From the NCBI GenBank assembly GCA_002344525.1, contig DDTJ01000026.1:1-26558 (forward strand): a stretch of 26,558 nucleotides of DNA. The letters are read 5' to 3'. Source of the stretch: Akkermansiaceae bacterium UBA2367 (GTDB taxonomy: Bacteria; Verrucomicrobiota; Verrucomicrobiia; Verrucomicrobiales; DEV007). The position numbers and the translations under genes were made by a program. The notes under the pieces were generated by a model that had not been told where the DNA came from, ran no database searches, and saw only the letters and a program-made list of their open reading frames with translations. How positions within the stretch are numbered: the first letter of the stretch is position 1; each line of letters begins with the position of its first letter. Below are positions 1 through 7,768 of the stretch, piece after piece.

Positions 1-36
1 CTTCACTCTATCCACACGTTTAGAGCTGACGGACTA

Positions 37-309
37 CTAGAGCAGTTCGTCGTTCAGGCTGGCTCTCGCGACATTCGTCAGCTTCATCTCCGACTTGCGC
101 GAGGTCGCCGCCGCACCGCTGCCCTCGCTGATATTGCGCACCCCGCTGCGCGCCGCCTGCACCATCTGGTCGTGGGTGCGGTCCGACTTGGGAATGAACC
201 GGCGGCAAAAGACCACCGTGGCATCGTAGACCGCCTCGGCGACCTTGTAGCTGCGCAGATGCCGATAGCCGCCATGCAGGAGCAGTGGACTGTCGTCGCC
301 GGAAGGCAT
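37..309 (-). CDS. Four-helix-bundle protein, C-terminally shortened
   Basis: This 90-residue protein has the N-terminal features of the verrucomicrobial four-helix-bundle (suffix-domain) family related to the 23S rRNA intervening-sequence protein: an HGGYRHLRSYKVAE opening, then a helix with RTHDQMVQAARSGVRNISEG, then a KLTNVARASL helix. The family is thought to be a small helical oligomerising or RNA-associated protein; its role is not established. The ATG at 309 is chosen because the in-frame codon two triplets upstream is only TTG. The reading frame ends in two consecutive TAG codons directly after NDELL, where relatives (from memory) continue with an LLDYxDFL-type helix and a long C-terminal part. 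The other two frames just beyond do not restore that motif, so the gene looks shortened or decayed rather than frameshifted at one base. It is divergent from the large gene that follows. Family assignment is fairly secure; functionality is not. Confidence 0.6.
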   Translation of the reverse strand: MPSGDDSPLLLHGGYRHLRSYKVAEAVYDATVVFCRRFIPKSDRTHDQMVQAARSGVRNISEGSGAAATSRKSEMKLTNVARASLNDELL

Positions 310-470
310 GTTCAAATGATTTCATTTTTTGGTCGTTTTGTCGAGCGATTTGTCTGACGGGTCCGATTCATCGGTCCTCCAAACGACCGAATCCGCATAA
401 AATCCGTCCAAGCCATCCAAGAACGCGGCCTTGTCCGGACGAAGGGTTTCTGCAAATACCCCCGGCCTCG

Positions 471-3400
471 ATGAAGCTCCCCCGACGTTTTCCCCTGCCC
501 GCCTGCGGACTGGCTTGGCTCTCGCTTTCCGCGACGGCCCTCGCCGACGAGGCTTGGATCTCCACCCAGCTCCTCCCCGACTTCCACGCGGAGGGCGCGG
601 CGGTCGGCGATCTGAACGGCGACGGGCATCCCGATCTCGCCTACGGCCCCTTCTGGTTCGCCGGACCTGACTTCGCCGAGGCGCGGCGCTTCACCTCGGG
701 CGAGCCTTTCGTCGCGGAGAGGGGCTACTCCGACAACTTCTTCAGCTTCATCCACGACATCGACGGCGATGGGAAAAACGACATCCTCGTCTTCGGCTTC
801 CCCGGCAAGGAGGCTCGGCTCTATCTCAATCCCGGCGATCCCACGAGTTCGGCGGACTGGACGATGCACCTCGTCGCCGATCAGGTCGCGAACGAGTCGC
901 CGCATTTCATCGACCTCATCCCCGGCGGCCTGCCCGAGATCGTCTGCGCGAGGGAGAATGCCTACGGCTACTACGAGGCCGGAGCCGACCCGACGCAGCC
1001 TTGGACGTGGCACGCGATCTCCGAGACCGGCGAAGCGGCCACGCCCTTCGGCCACGGACTCGGCGTCGGCGATCTCAACGGCGACGGACGTCTCGATGTG
1101 GTGGAAAAGGCCTTCTGGTACGAGCAGCCCGCCGATCCCGGCAAGGGACTCTGGCAGAAACACCAATGGGCGCCCATCCCCTACGGCGGAGGCGGGGCGC
1201 AAATCCTCGTCCACGATTTCGACGGGGACGGAGACGCCGACATCGTCACCTCATACAACGCCCATGCCTGGGGACTCGGCTGGTTCGAGCAATACGAGCC
1301 CGGCAAGTTCGCCCGGCACGACCTCATGGGCGAAAGCTCGACGCAGAATCCCTTCGGCGTGGCCTTCTCGCAGATGCACGCCTTCGCCCTCGCCGACATC
1401 GACGGGGACGGGCGCATGGACTTCGTCACCGGCAGACGCCACTACGCCCATCAGGGCCGCGACCCCGGCGGCTTGCAGGAGCCGGTCCTCTACTGGTTCC
1501 GCAACACGGTGACGAGCGACGGTGCAGAGGGTCCGATCAAGTTCATCCCCCACCTCGTCCACCGCGATTCCGGCGTCGGCGTGGAGGTGAAGGTCGCGGA
1601 CCTGAACGGCGACGGGCGCCCCGACATCGTGAGCAGCAGCAAGAAGGGCCTCACCGTCCATGTGCAGAACCACGCGGAGGCCCTTTCCCGAACCGCTGCC
1701 GAACGCTGGAAAGTTCCCTGCGGTCGACCGCAGGATGGCTACGGCAGCGGCCTTTCCCCGCAGGACGCCCTCGCCCGCATGGAGGTTCCCGAGGGCTTCG
1801 CCGTCGATCTCCTCGCTGCCGAGCCGGATCTCGCCCAGCCCATCGCGATGAACTTCGACTCGCGCGGACGCCTCTGGGTCGTCGAGGGCCACACCTACCC
1901 GGTGCGCGAGGAGGGGAACTACAACGAAGGCAAGGACCGCATCCTCATTTTCGAGGACGCGGATGGCGACGGCACCTTCGAGACCCGCAAGGTCTTCGCC
2001 GAAAGGATCAATCTAGCCAGCGGCATCGCGGTCGGCTTCGGCGGCGTCTATGTCGGAGCCGCGCCCTACCTCCTCTTCTACCCTGACAAAGACCAAAACG
2101 ACCTGCCCGACGGCGAGCCCGAGATCCTTCTCGACGGCTGGGGCTGGCAGGACACCCACGAGACGCTCAACGCCTTCACTTGGGGACCCGACGGCTGGCT
2201 CTACGGCTGCCACGGCGTCTTCACCCACTCGCGGGTCGGCAAGCCCGGCACGCCCGACGAGGAGCGCGCGCCCATCAACGCGGGGGTCTGGCGCTTCCAT
2301 CCCGTGACCCGCGAGTTCGAGGTCTACGCCCACGGCACGAGCAATCCCTGGGGCGTCGATTTCGACGAGCGCGGCGACTTCTTCGTCACCGCCTGCGTCA
2401 TTCCGCATTTCTACCACCTCTCCCAGGGCGGACGCTACCAGCGGCAGGCCGGGCAGCATTTCGACCCCTGGACCTTCGACGACATCAAGACCATCGCCGA
2501 CCACGCCCACTTTGCAGGAGACTGGACCAACGTCCGGGGGAAAGGGAAGCTTGCGCCCTCCGACACTTCGGCCCTCGGCGGCGGACACGCCCATTGCGGG
2601 CTCGTCCTCTATCAGGCCGACGCCTTCCCGCCCGAGTATCGCGGCGACGCCTTCTTCCACAACCTCCACGGCCACCGCATCGTGCGCGAGACGCTGGAGC
2701 GCGACGGCTCTGGGCACATCGCCCGGCACCGGCCCGACTTCCTCCTCGCGAACCACCACGACCACATCGGCGTGGGGATTCTGCTAGGGCCGGACGGGGC
2801 GATCTACTTCTCCGACTGGACCGATCCCCAGACCTGCCACCACCGCGATGTCGAGATCTGGGATCGCTCCAATGGCCGCCTCTACCGCGTCCGCTACGGA
2901 GACGCCAAAAGTACGGTGACGGATCTTCCGGACCGCTCCGATGCGGAACTCGTCGCCACTCTCACGCACCCCAACGCCTTCCATGCGCGACAGGCCCAGC
3001 GGCTTCTTCAGGAGCGGGCTGCCGCCGAAACGCTCGACCGGAACGCTGTGGAACAAGCTCTTGTCGCCCTTGAAGGCGAGCACCTCCGCACCCTCTGGAC
3101 CCGCCACGTCTGCGGACTGCTCGACGAGGCCCGCCTCGCCATTCTGCTCGACGATCCCGAAGAATCCGTGCGCGGTTGGGCCGTCACCCTGCTCGGCGAA
3201 AAGAAAACCTCCCTTTCCGCCCCCATCCTCGCCAAGCTCGAAACGATGGCCGTCGAGGACTACTCCCTCTTCGTTCGCCGCCACCTCGCCTCGCTCCTGC
3301 AACGGCTCCCGCTCGAACAGCGCTGGAAGATCGCCGAGGGACTCGTCGGTCACGGGCGCAGCATCAACGATCGCAACATTCCCCTGCTCTGTTGGTATGG

Positions 3401-5129
3401 GATCGAGCCGCTCGTCGAAGCCGATCCCGACCGCGCCCTCGGTCTCGTTGGGCGCACGCCTTGGCCGAACCTGAAGGACTTCCTCACCCGCCGCGCCGCC
3501 GTCTTCCCCGAGGGACGCGAGGCTATCCTCACCTCCCTGACAAACGCTCAAAAAGCAGACGACTTCGCGCAGCGGGCCGGGCAGTTCCTCGCCTCCCTCG
3601 CGAACCTGCCCCCGGTCGAACGCCCTGCCGGTTGGGACGCCGCGAAGGCGCATGGAAAGACCCTCGCCTCCGCCAGCCCCGCCGTCGCCGAAGCCCTCGC
3701 CCGGCTCGGAGCCCGTTTCGGCGATCCCGAGTTCTTCCCGAAATGGCGCGAACTCGCCCGCGACGGCAAGCAGTCCGCCAACACTCGCCGCGAGGCCGTC
3801 GATCTCCTCGCCGCCGGACGCGATCCCGAGCTCGGCGGTCTCGCCCACGAGCTGCTGTCCGAGACCGCGCTCCAGCCCGTCGCCCTCTCCGCCCTGCGCC
3901 AGCATCCCGGAGCCGAGACGGCGGCAGCCCTCGTCCCGCGCCTCGCCGAATTCCCCCTCGCCCTGCGCAACGAGGCCATCAACCTCCTCGCCGCGAAACC
4001 CGAGTCAGCCCTCGTCCTGCTGAAGGCGGTCGATGAAAAGGCCCTGCCCTCCTCCCTCGTCTCGCCCGTGCTCCTCGACCAGTTCGCCCGGTTCAACCAT
4101 CCCGACATTGACACCTTGATCGAACGCAACTGGGTTCGCGGCGACGGAGGCGGCATCGACCTCTCGCAGCTTCCCGCCTCCATCGAGGCGTGGAAGAGGA
4201 AGCTGAATCCCAACGTCATGGCCAAAGCCGACGCCTCGCGGGGACGCCAAGTTTACGCGACCACCTGCGGCACCTGCCACCAGATTTTCAGCGAAGGCGT
4301 CGCCCTCGGACCCGACCTTACCGGCTCGAACCGCGGCGATCTCGGCTACCTGCTCGAAAACGTCCTCGCCCCCAGCGCCGTCGTCGGGAAGGACTACCTT
4401 TTGAATGTCTTCACGATGAAGGACGGCTCCACCCTCGGCGGCATGGTCCACGGGGAGACGCCCGAGTTCGCCAAGCTCGCCCTGCCCGGCGGCGCGACCG
4501 TCGATGTGAAGCTCGCCGACGTTCAAAAGCGCGAGGAACTGCCCCAATCCCTCATGCCCGCCGGGTTGTTCGACGCCCTGCCGCTCGACCAAGTCGCCGA
4601 TCTCGTGAAGTATCTCGCCAGCCCCTCGCAGGTGTCGCTTCCCGGCGAACAGCCTGCCGTCGATCCCGCCAGCGCCGTGCCGCCTCCGGGCGAGGGAGTC
4701 GTCCGCATCGAAGGCGAAGCCCTCATCGAAAGCGCCTTCGTCAAAGGAGGGAGCGTGAGACCCCAGGGCATGGCCGGATTCGGTCCCGGCTGGTCGGGCA
4801 ACAGCCATCTCTGGTGGACCGGAGGCCAGCCCGGCGATGTTCTCACCCTGAAGGTCTCGGGCCTGAAGCCCGGCACCCGCCACGTCACCCTCTTCCCCAC
4901 CACCGCGAAGGACTACGCCACCATCCGCGTCGCCATCAACGGCCAGCTCCGCGAAGCCGACCTCTACACCGAGAAAGTGCTGCCCGGCGAGCCGATCCGC
5001 TTCGAGAAGGTGAACATCAGCCCCACCGAACCGCTCCAGATCGACGTGCATCTCACCGGCTCAAATCCCGCCGCCCTGCCTCGCTACATGTTCGGGCTGG
5101 ACCGCGTCGAGGTGGAGGAGGCGAAGTGA
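471..5129 (+). CDS. Secreted FG-GAP / PVC dehydrogenase / HEAT / cytochrome c fusion protein
   Basis: A 1552-residue exported multidomain protein. The ATG at 471 begins a clean signal peptide (MKLPRRF, hydrophobic core, ATALA cut near residue 25); upstream in-frame codons lack coding character. Residues about 40-420 carry six FG-GAP/VCBS calcium loops of the DLNGDGxxD or DIDGDGxxD type, forming a probable beta-propeller. Residues about 430-810 match the PVC-type membrane-bound dehydrogenase propeller (MEVPEGFAVDLLAAEPDL, SRGRLWVVEGHTYP). Residues about 815-1240 are Ala/Leu-rich helical HEAT-like repeats. A single haem-binding CGTCH lies at 1266-1270, followed by LGPDLTGSNRGDL, typical of the planctomycete/verrucomicrobial haem domain. 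Residues 1410-1552 form a beta-rich galactose-binding-like C-terminal module (GNSHLWWTGGQPGD). It probably oxidises a carbohydrate-like substrate in the periplasm and passes electrons to the haem. Substrate is unknown. No obvious operon partner is seen. Confidence 0.9.
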   Translation: MKLPRRFPLPACGLAWLSLSATALADEAWISTQLLPDFHAEGAAVGDLNGDGHPDLAYGPFWFAGPDFAEARRFTSGEPFVAERGYSDNFFSFIHDIDGDGKNDILVFGFPGKEARLYLNPGDPTSSADWTMHLVADQVANESPHFIDLIPGGLPEIVCARENAYGYYEAGADPTQPWTWHAISETGEAATPFGHGLGVGDLNGDGRLDVVEKAFWYEQPADPGKGLWQKHQWAPIPYGGGGAQILVHDFDGDGDADIVTSYNAHAWGLGWFEQYEPGKFARHDLMGESSTQNPFGVAFSQMHAFALADIDGDGRMDFVTGRRHYAHQGRDPGGLQEPVLYWFRNTVTSDGAEGPIKFIPHLVHRDSGVGVEVKVADLNGDGRPDIVSSSKKGLTVHVQNHAEALSRTAAERWKVPCGRPQDGYGSGLSPQDALARMEVPEGFAVDLLAAEPDLAQPIAMNFDSRGRLWVVEGHTYPVREEGNYNEGKDRILIFEDADGDGTFETRKVFAERINLASGIAVGFGGVYVGAAPYLLFYPDKDQNDLPDGEPEILLDGWGWQDTHETLNAFTWGPDGWLYGCHGVFTHSRVGKPGTPDEERAPINAGVWRFHPVTREFEVYAHGTSNPWGVDFDERGDFFVTACVIPHFYHLSQGGRYQRQAGQHFDPWTFDDIKTIADHAHFAGDWTNVRGKGKLAPSDTSALGGGHAHCGLVLYQADAFPPEYRGDAFFHNLHGHRIVRETLERDGSGHIARHRPDFLLANHHDHIGVGILLGPDGAIYFSDWTDPQTCHHRDVEIWDRSNGRLYRVRYGDAKSTVTDLPDRSDAELVATLTHPNAFHARQAQRLLQERAAAETLDRNAVEQALVALEGEHLRTLWTRHVCGLLDEARLAILLDDPEESVRGWAVTLLGEKKTSLSAPILAKLETMAVEDYSLFVRRHLASLLQRLPLEQRWKIAEGLVGHGRSINDRNIPLLCWYGIEPLVEADPDRALGLVGRTPWPNLKDFLTRRAAVFPEGREAILTSLTNAQKADDFAQRAGQFLASLANLPPVERPAGWDAAKAHGKTLASASPAVAEALARLGARFGDPEFFPKWRELARDGKQSANTRREAVDLLAAGRDPELGGLAHELLSETALQPVALSALRQHPGAETAAALVPRLAEFPLALRNEAINLLAAKPESALVLLKAVDEKALPSSLVSPVLLDQFARFNHPDIDTLIERNWVRGDGGGIDLSQLPASIEAWKRKLNPNVMAKADASRGRQVYATTCGTCHQIFSEGVALGPDLTGSNRGDLGYLLENVLAPSAVVGKDYLLNVFTMKDGSTLGGMVHGETPEFAKLALPGGATVDVKLADVQKREELPQSLMPAGLFDALPLDQVADLVKYLASPSQVSLPGEQPAVDPASAVPPPGEGVVRIEGEALIESAFVKGGSVRPQGMAGFGPGWSGNSHLWWTGGQPGDVLTLKVSGLKPGTRHVTLFPTTAKDYATIRVAINGQLREADLYTEKVLPGEPIRFEKVNISPTEPLQIDVHLTGSNPAALPRYMFGLDRVEVEEAK

Positions 5130-5160
5130 GTTGAGAGGGCATGGTTGATAGTTGAGAGGG
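5130..5160 (+). repeat. TTGAGAGGG direct repeat
   Basis: Two exact TTGAGAGGG copies (5131-5139 and 5152-5160), with a degenerate GTTGATAG copy between them, begin immediately after the stop codon of the large haem protein. The same unit recurs in tandem at 9915-9952, so this is a dispersed short repeat rather than chance sequence. No function can be assigned. Confidence 0.6.
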
Positions 5161-5283
5161 TTGCCTCCGGCCCTGCCCGACTCGCTTTTCTTCCCCCCAC
5201 ACGATCCGGGCTTTACAAAACCGGATGGATGCTCTTGCCTTGGCAACTTCCGAACCCGCCCGCCCTCGCGGTGCCGCCCCTCG

Positions 5284-6192
5284 ATGATCGCCGCGATCCT
5301 GACGACGCTGTTTTTCGCCTGCTCCGCCGTGACCGGCCAACGGGTCGCGATGAAGCTCGGCGGGGCTTGGGGAAATCTGATGCGGCTGCTCCTCGCCGCG
5401 CTGGCGCTGGGCGGGCTGGTCCTCGCGTTGACGCCCGACTCGATGCGCTGGCCGTCCTTCCTCTGGTTTTTCGTGAGCGGCCTGATCGGCTTCGGCATCG
5501 GGGACGTGGCCTTGTTCGCCGCCTACGAGCGGCTCGGATCGAGGCTCACGATCTTGCTGAACCTCTGCCTCGCCCCGCTCTTCGCGATGGCGCTGGAATG
5601 GCTCTGGCTGGGGAACGCGGTGGGGCTCCGGGTCGTCGCTTGCGCCGGGCTCATCCTCGCGGGTGTGGCGCTGGCGCTGCGCCCGGGGCGGCGTCCGGCA
5701 ACGGCAACGCCCCTGCGGGGCCGCTTTTGGACCGGGGTCGTCGCGGCGGTCGTCGCGGGTTTCGGCCAAGGAACGGGAGCGGTGATCAGCCGGAAGGCCG
5801 AGGCGGTGGCGCACGCGCTTGGGGCGGACGGATCGGGAATCACGGCGGCCTTCCAGCGAGTCGTCGCGGGTCTGCTGTTCGCGGCGGTGTCGGTGCTTTT
5901 CATCCGGCTCTTCGGCTCGCGGAAGACTTGGGAGACTTGGCGCACGCCGCTGGACCGGAAGGTCGCGCCTTGGCTCTTCGGCGCGGCGCTGTTCGGCCCG
6001 GTCGTCGGGGTCAGTTGCTTCCAGTGGGCCTTGCAGAGCCTCGAAAGCGGCATCGTCCTCGCGATCGTCGCGTTGACGCCCATCGCGATGATGCCTCTCG
6101 CCGCGATCACCGAAGGCGACCGCCCCGACCGTCTCGCCATCGCCGGTGCCCTCGTCGCGGTGGCGGGCGGGGTGCTGCTGGCGCTGGGGTGA
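5284..6192 (+). CDS. EamA/DMT-family transporter
   Basis: A 302-residue polytopic inner-membrane protein with about ten hydrophobic segments in two similar halves, the length and layout of drug/metabolite transporters of the EamA family. The second half opens after a short polar linker (RPGRRPATATPLRGR) with FWTGVVAAVVAGFGQGTGAVISRKA, and the last helix ends AGALVAVAGGVLLALG, as in family members. The ATG at 5284 is chosen because it starts directly at the first membrane helix (MIAAILTTLFFACSAVTGQ); the reading frame extends 44 codons further upstream only to a TTG and through non-membrane, poorly coding sequence. The substrate cannot be inferred. It lies 154 bp after the haem protein and may be separately transcribed. 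Family call is firm, specific function unknown. Confidence 0.85.
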   Translation: MIAAILTTLFFACSAVTGQRVAMKLGGAWGNLMRLLLAALALGGLVLALTPDSMRWPSFLWFFVSGLIGFGIGDVALFAAYERLGSRLTILLNLCLAPLFAMALEWLWLGNAVGLRVVACAGLILAGVALALRPGRRPATATPLRGRFWTGVVAAVVAGFGQGTGAVISRKAEAVAHALGADGSGITAAFQRVVAGLLFAAVSVLFIRLFGSRKTWETWRTPLDRKVAPWLFGAALFGPVVGVSCFQWALQSLESGIVLAIVALTPIAMMPLAAITEGDRPDRLAIAGALVAVAGGVLLALG

Positions 6193-6205
6193 AATGCGAA
6201 CCTCG

Positions 6206-6387
6206 AAATCCGAAATCCGAAGCGACTGGCACACGGTGGGCCTCCGGCGACCGCTGATCTTCGCTGATTCCCGCTGACCGGGAGGGGGACGGCACCGTTT
6301 CCCACCTCCCAAACAAAACACAAAAAATCAGCGCAGATCAGCGCGAATCAGCGGTCGCCACAGGCCCCAAGTTCGGATTTCGGATTT
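6206..6387. repeat. Composite inverted-repeat element at a convergent gene junction
   Basis: Outer arms are an exact 16-bp inverted pair, AAATCCGAAATCCGAA at 6206-6221 and its complement at 6372-6387. Inside them lies a second exact 12-bp pair, GGCGACCGCTGA at 6246-6257 and TCAGCGGTCGCC at 6348-6359, flanked by several ATCAGCG/CGCTGAT units. The element fills nearly the whole gap between the transporter and the oppositely oriented GspC-like gene. A related element with the same outer (TCCGAA) and inner (ATCAGCG, GGTCGCC) motifs is at 26305-26404. Likely roles are a two-way transcription terminator or a REP-type mobile palindrome; neither is shown. Confidence 0.75.
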
Positions 6388-6391
6388 TACA

Positions 6392-7132
6392 TCAGCGCCT
6401 TCGCTCGCTGTTTCCTCCCCGCCCTTTGCCGTTGTTGTTTCGGGCGTTCCGGTTCTGGTTTTGGCTTTGGTTTTCGCCGGAGTTTCTCCGGGGGTTGCTT
6501 TGCCCGTCTGCGGGTGCCGGGGGCATTTCGATTTCGCGCCCGTCCATGAGGCGCACCATCGCCCCGCGGATGAGGTTGCCGCGCTCCTCGCGCGACATGT
6601 TCGGGTAGCTCTGCATGACGCGACCGATGTATTCGCGCAGCTTCGCCTGCTTGTCCTCGGGCAGGTTCCGGAAACGTTCGACGTCCTGCGGCGAAGGGCC
6701 ACGGCGCTCGCCGCCCTGACGACCGGACCCTCCGGGGCCCGCTTTCGGTTCGGGGTTGATCTGGCTGACATCGTAACGCAGCTCCGCCTCGTCGCCGGCG
6801 AAGGAGATTTTCGCGACCACTCCGTCGAGTTGCGGGGCGGGGGTGACCTCGACGAGGGAGAGGCCGACCTCGTTGCCTCCCTCGGGCGTGACCACAAGGG
6901 TCTGCTTCGTCTGTCGATTGTAAAGGGTGGCGACACGCTGGCCGTCGATCGTGGCGACGCCGCGCAGGGCGTAGGTCTCCGGCAGGCTGAGGACCCGGGT
7001 GAAAGGGCTGGTCTTGCGCAAAGCCTCGAAGTCCGCCTCCAACGGGGGTTCGGGGATCGGAGGCTCCCCTGCGAAACCTGTCGGAATGGCGAGGGCAGCC
7101 AGCAGTCCGGGGAGAAGTCGCGGGGTTTTCAT
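6392..7132 (-). CDS. Putative periplasmic GspC/PilP-like protein with Asn/Gln/Arg-rich tail
   Basis: A 246-residue protein with an N-terminal signal peptide (MKTPRLLPGLLAALAIPTGFAG). Residues about 52-121 run TYALRGVATIDGQRVATLYN through to the Leu/Val-rich LVEVTPAPQLDGVVAKISFAG, a pattern reminiscent of the small beta 'homology region' of GspC or the PilP lipoprotein that connects the inner-membrane complex to the secretin. Residues 145-200 contain two amphipathic helices (LPEDKQAKLREYIGRVMQSY, MSREERGNLIRGAMVRLMDG) resembling LTxxQ/DUF3106-like helical pairs. Residues 210-246 are a low-complexity Asn, Gln, Gly and Arg tail. It lies 21 bp after the GspM-like gene in the same orientation, and that context supports the GspC/PilP reading. 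Sequence evidence alone is weak; it may be a lineage-specific periplasmic protein. Confidence 0.5.
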   Translation of the reverse strand: MKTPRLLPGLLAALAIPTGFAGEPPIPEPPLEADFEALRKTSPFTRVLSLPETYALRGVATIDGQRVATLYNRQTKQTLVVTPEGGNEVGLSLVEVTPAPQLDGVVAKISFAGDEAELRYDVSQINPEPKAGPGGSGRQGGERRGPSPQDVERFRNLPEDKQAKLREYIGRVMQSYPNMSREERGNLIRGAMVRLMDGREIEMPPAPADGQSNPRRNSGENQSQNQNRNARNNNGKGRGGNSERRR

Positions 7133-7153
7133 GTCGGGAGGAGATGCGCTCGC

Positions 7154-7768
7154 TCAGCTTCGCGGGCTGGCCGGGCCGGGGGAGGAGGCAGTTTGCCCGG
7201 AATCCTCCGGGGCCACGGGCTCGCCAGTCTCGGGATGATACCAGCGGGCGACGGTGATCTCGCACTGGGCCTGGGGTTCGATCTCGCGCGAGCGGCTGTC
7301 GAGCTTCAGTTCGAGTTCTTTGATGATCTGGAATTTGTCCGGGCCTTGCAAGGTGGTGAGCCACTCGATCACCGCGGCCTCGGCCCCCTTGACCTCGATG
7401 CGCACGGCGACCTCGGTGTAGAAGCCCCCTTGGACGATGTCCTGCAGGCTCTGGCGGTCGATGCGCAGCTTGCGGTTGAAGACCTCGTCCTGCAGCGCCA
7501 GCGCCAAATCGCCCTGAAGCTTCCCGAGCGTGTGTCCCCCCGTCTTCGGCATGTTCGCGGCGATCCAGCGTTCGCGGGCCTCGGCCTTCGGCGTCTCCTC
7601 GACCCACATCTCGTGGTCGGCGAGGGTGCTTTTCAATGCTTGGATTTTGGCGTCGCTGCCGCGCAGGATCTTCAGCACAGAGCGCGCCGCGAAGCCGTTG
7701 CCGACCGCGAAGATCACGCCGAAGCAGAGGCCCAGCATCGTCTTTTCCCTGGGGGTCAGCGATCTCAT
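7154..7768 (-). CDS. GspM/PilO-like inner-membrane assembly protein
   Basis: A 204-residue protein with one N-terminal membrane segment (residues about 10-28, MLGLCFGVIFAVGNGF) preceded by a short positively charged cytoplasmic stretch (MRSLTPREKT). A helical, coiled-coil-prone region follows (SDAKIQALKSTLADHE), then a periplasmic alpha/beta part (YTEVAVRIEVKGAEAAVIEWLTTL ... ITVARWYHPETG) of the ferredoxin-like type found in GspM and PilO. The C-terminus is Pro/Ser-rich and disordered. Its ATG overlaps the TGA of the upstream GspL/PilN-like gene (ATGA), indicating translational coupling and a joint complex. This architecture and gene order are characteristic of type II secretion and type IV pilus alignment subcomplexes, though the primary sequence is divergent. 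Confidence 0.65.
   Translation of the reverse strand: MRSLTPREKTMLGLCFGVIFAVGNGFAARSVLKILRGSDAKIQALKSTLADHEMWVEETPKAEARERWIAANMPKTGGHTLGKLQGDLALALQDEVFNRKLRIDRQSLQDIVQGGFYTEVAVRIEVKGAEAAVIEWLTTLQGPDKFQIIKELELKLDSRSREIEPQAQCEITVARWYHPETGEPVAPEDSGQTASSPGPASPRS

Noticed and set aside
331..388. GGTCGTTT (331-338) and AAACGACC (381-388) as an operator between the first two divergent genes
   Set aside because: Exact 8-bp arms, but 42 bp apart and with no second copy or phasing; chance is a fair explanation, so it is not listed as a site.
5204..5226. ATCCGG...CCGGAT hairpin upstream of the transporter as a terminator
   Set aside because: Only six pairs with an 11-base loop and no T-run downstream.
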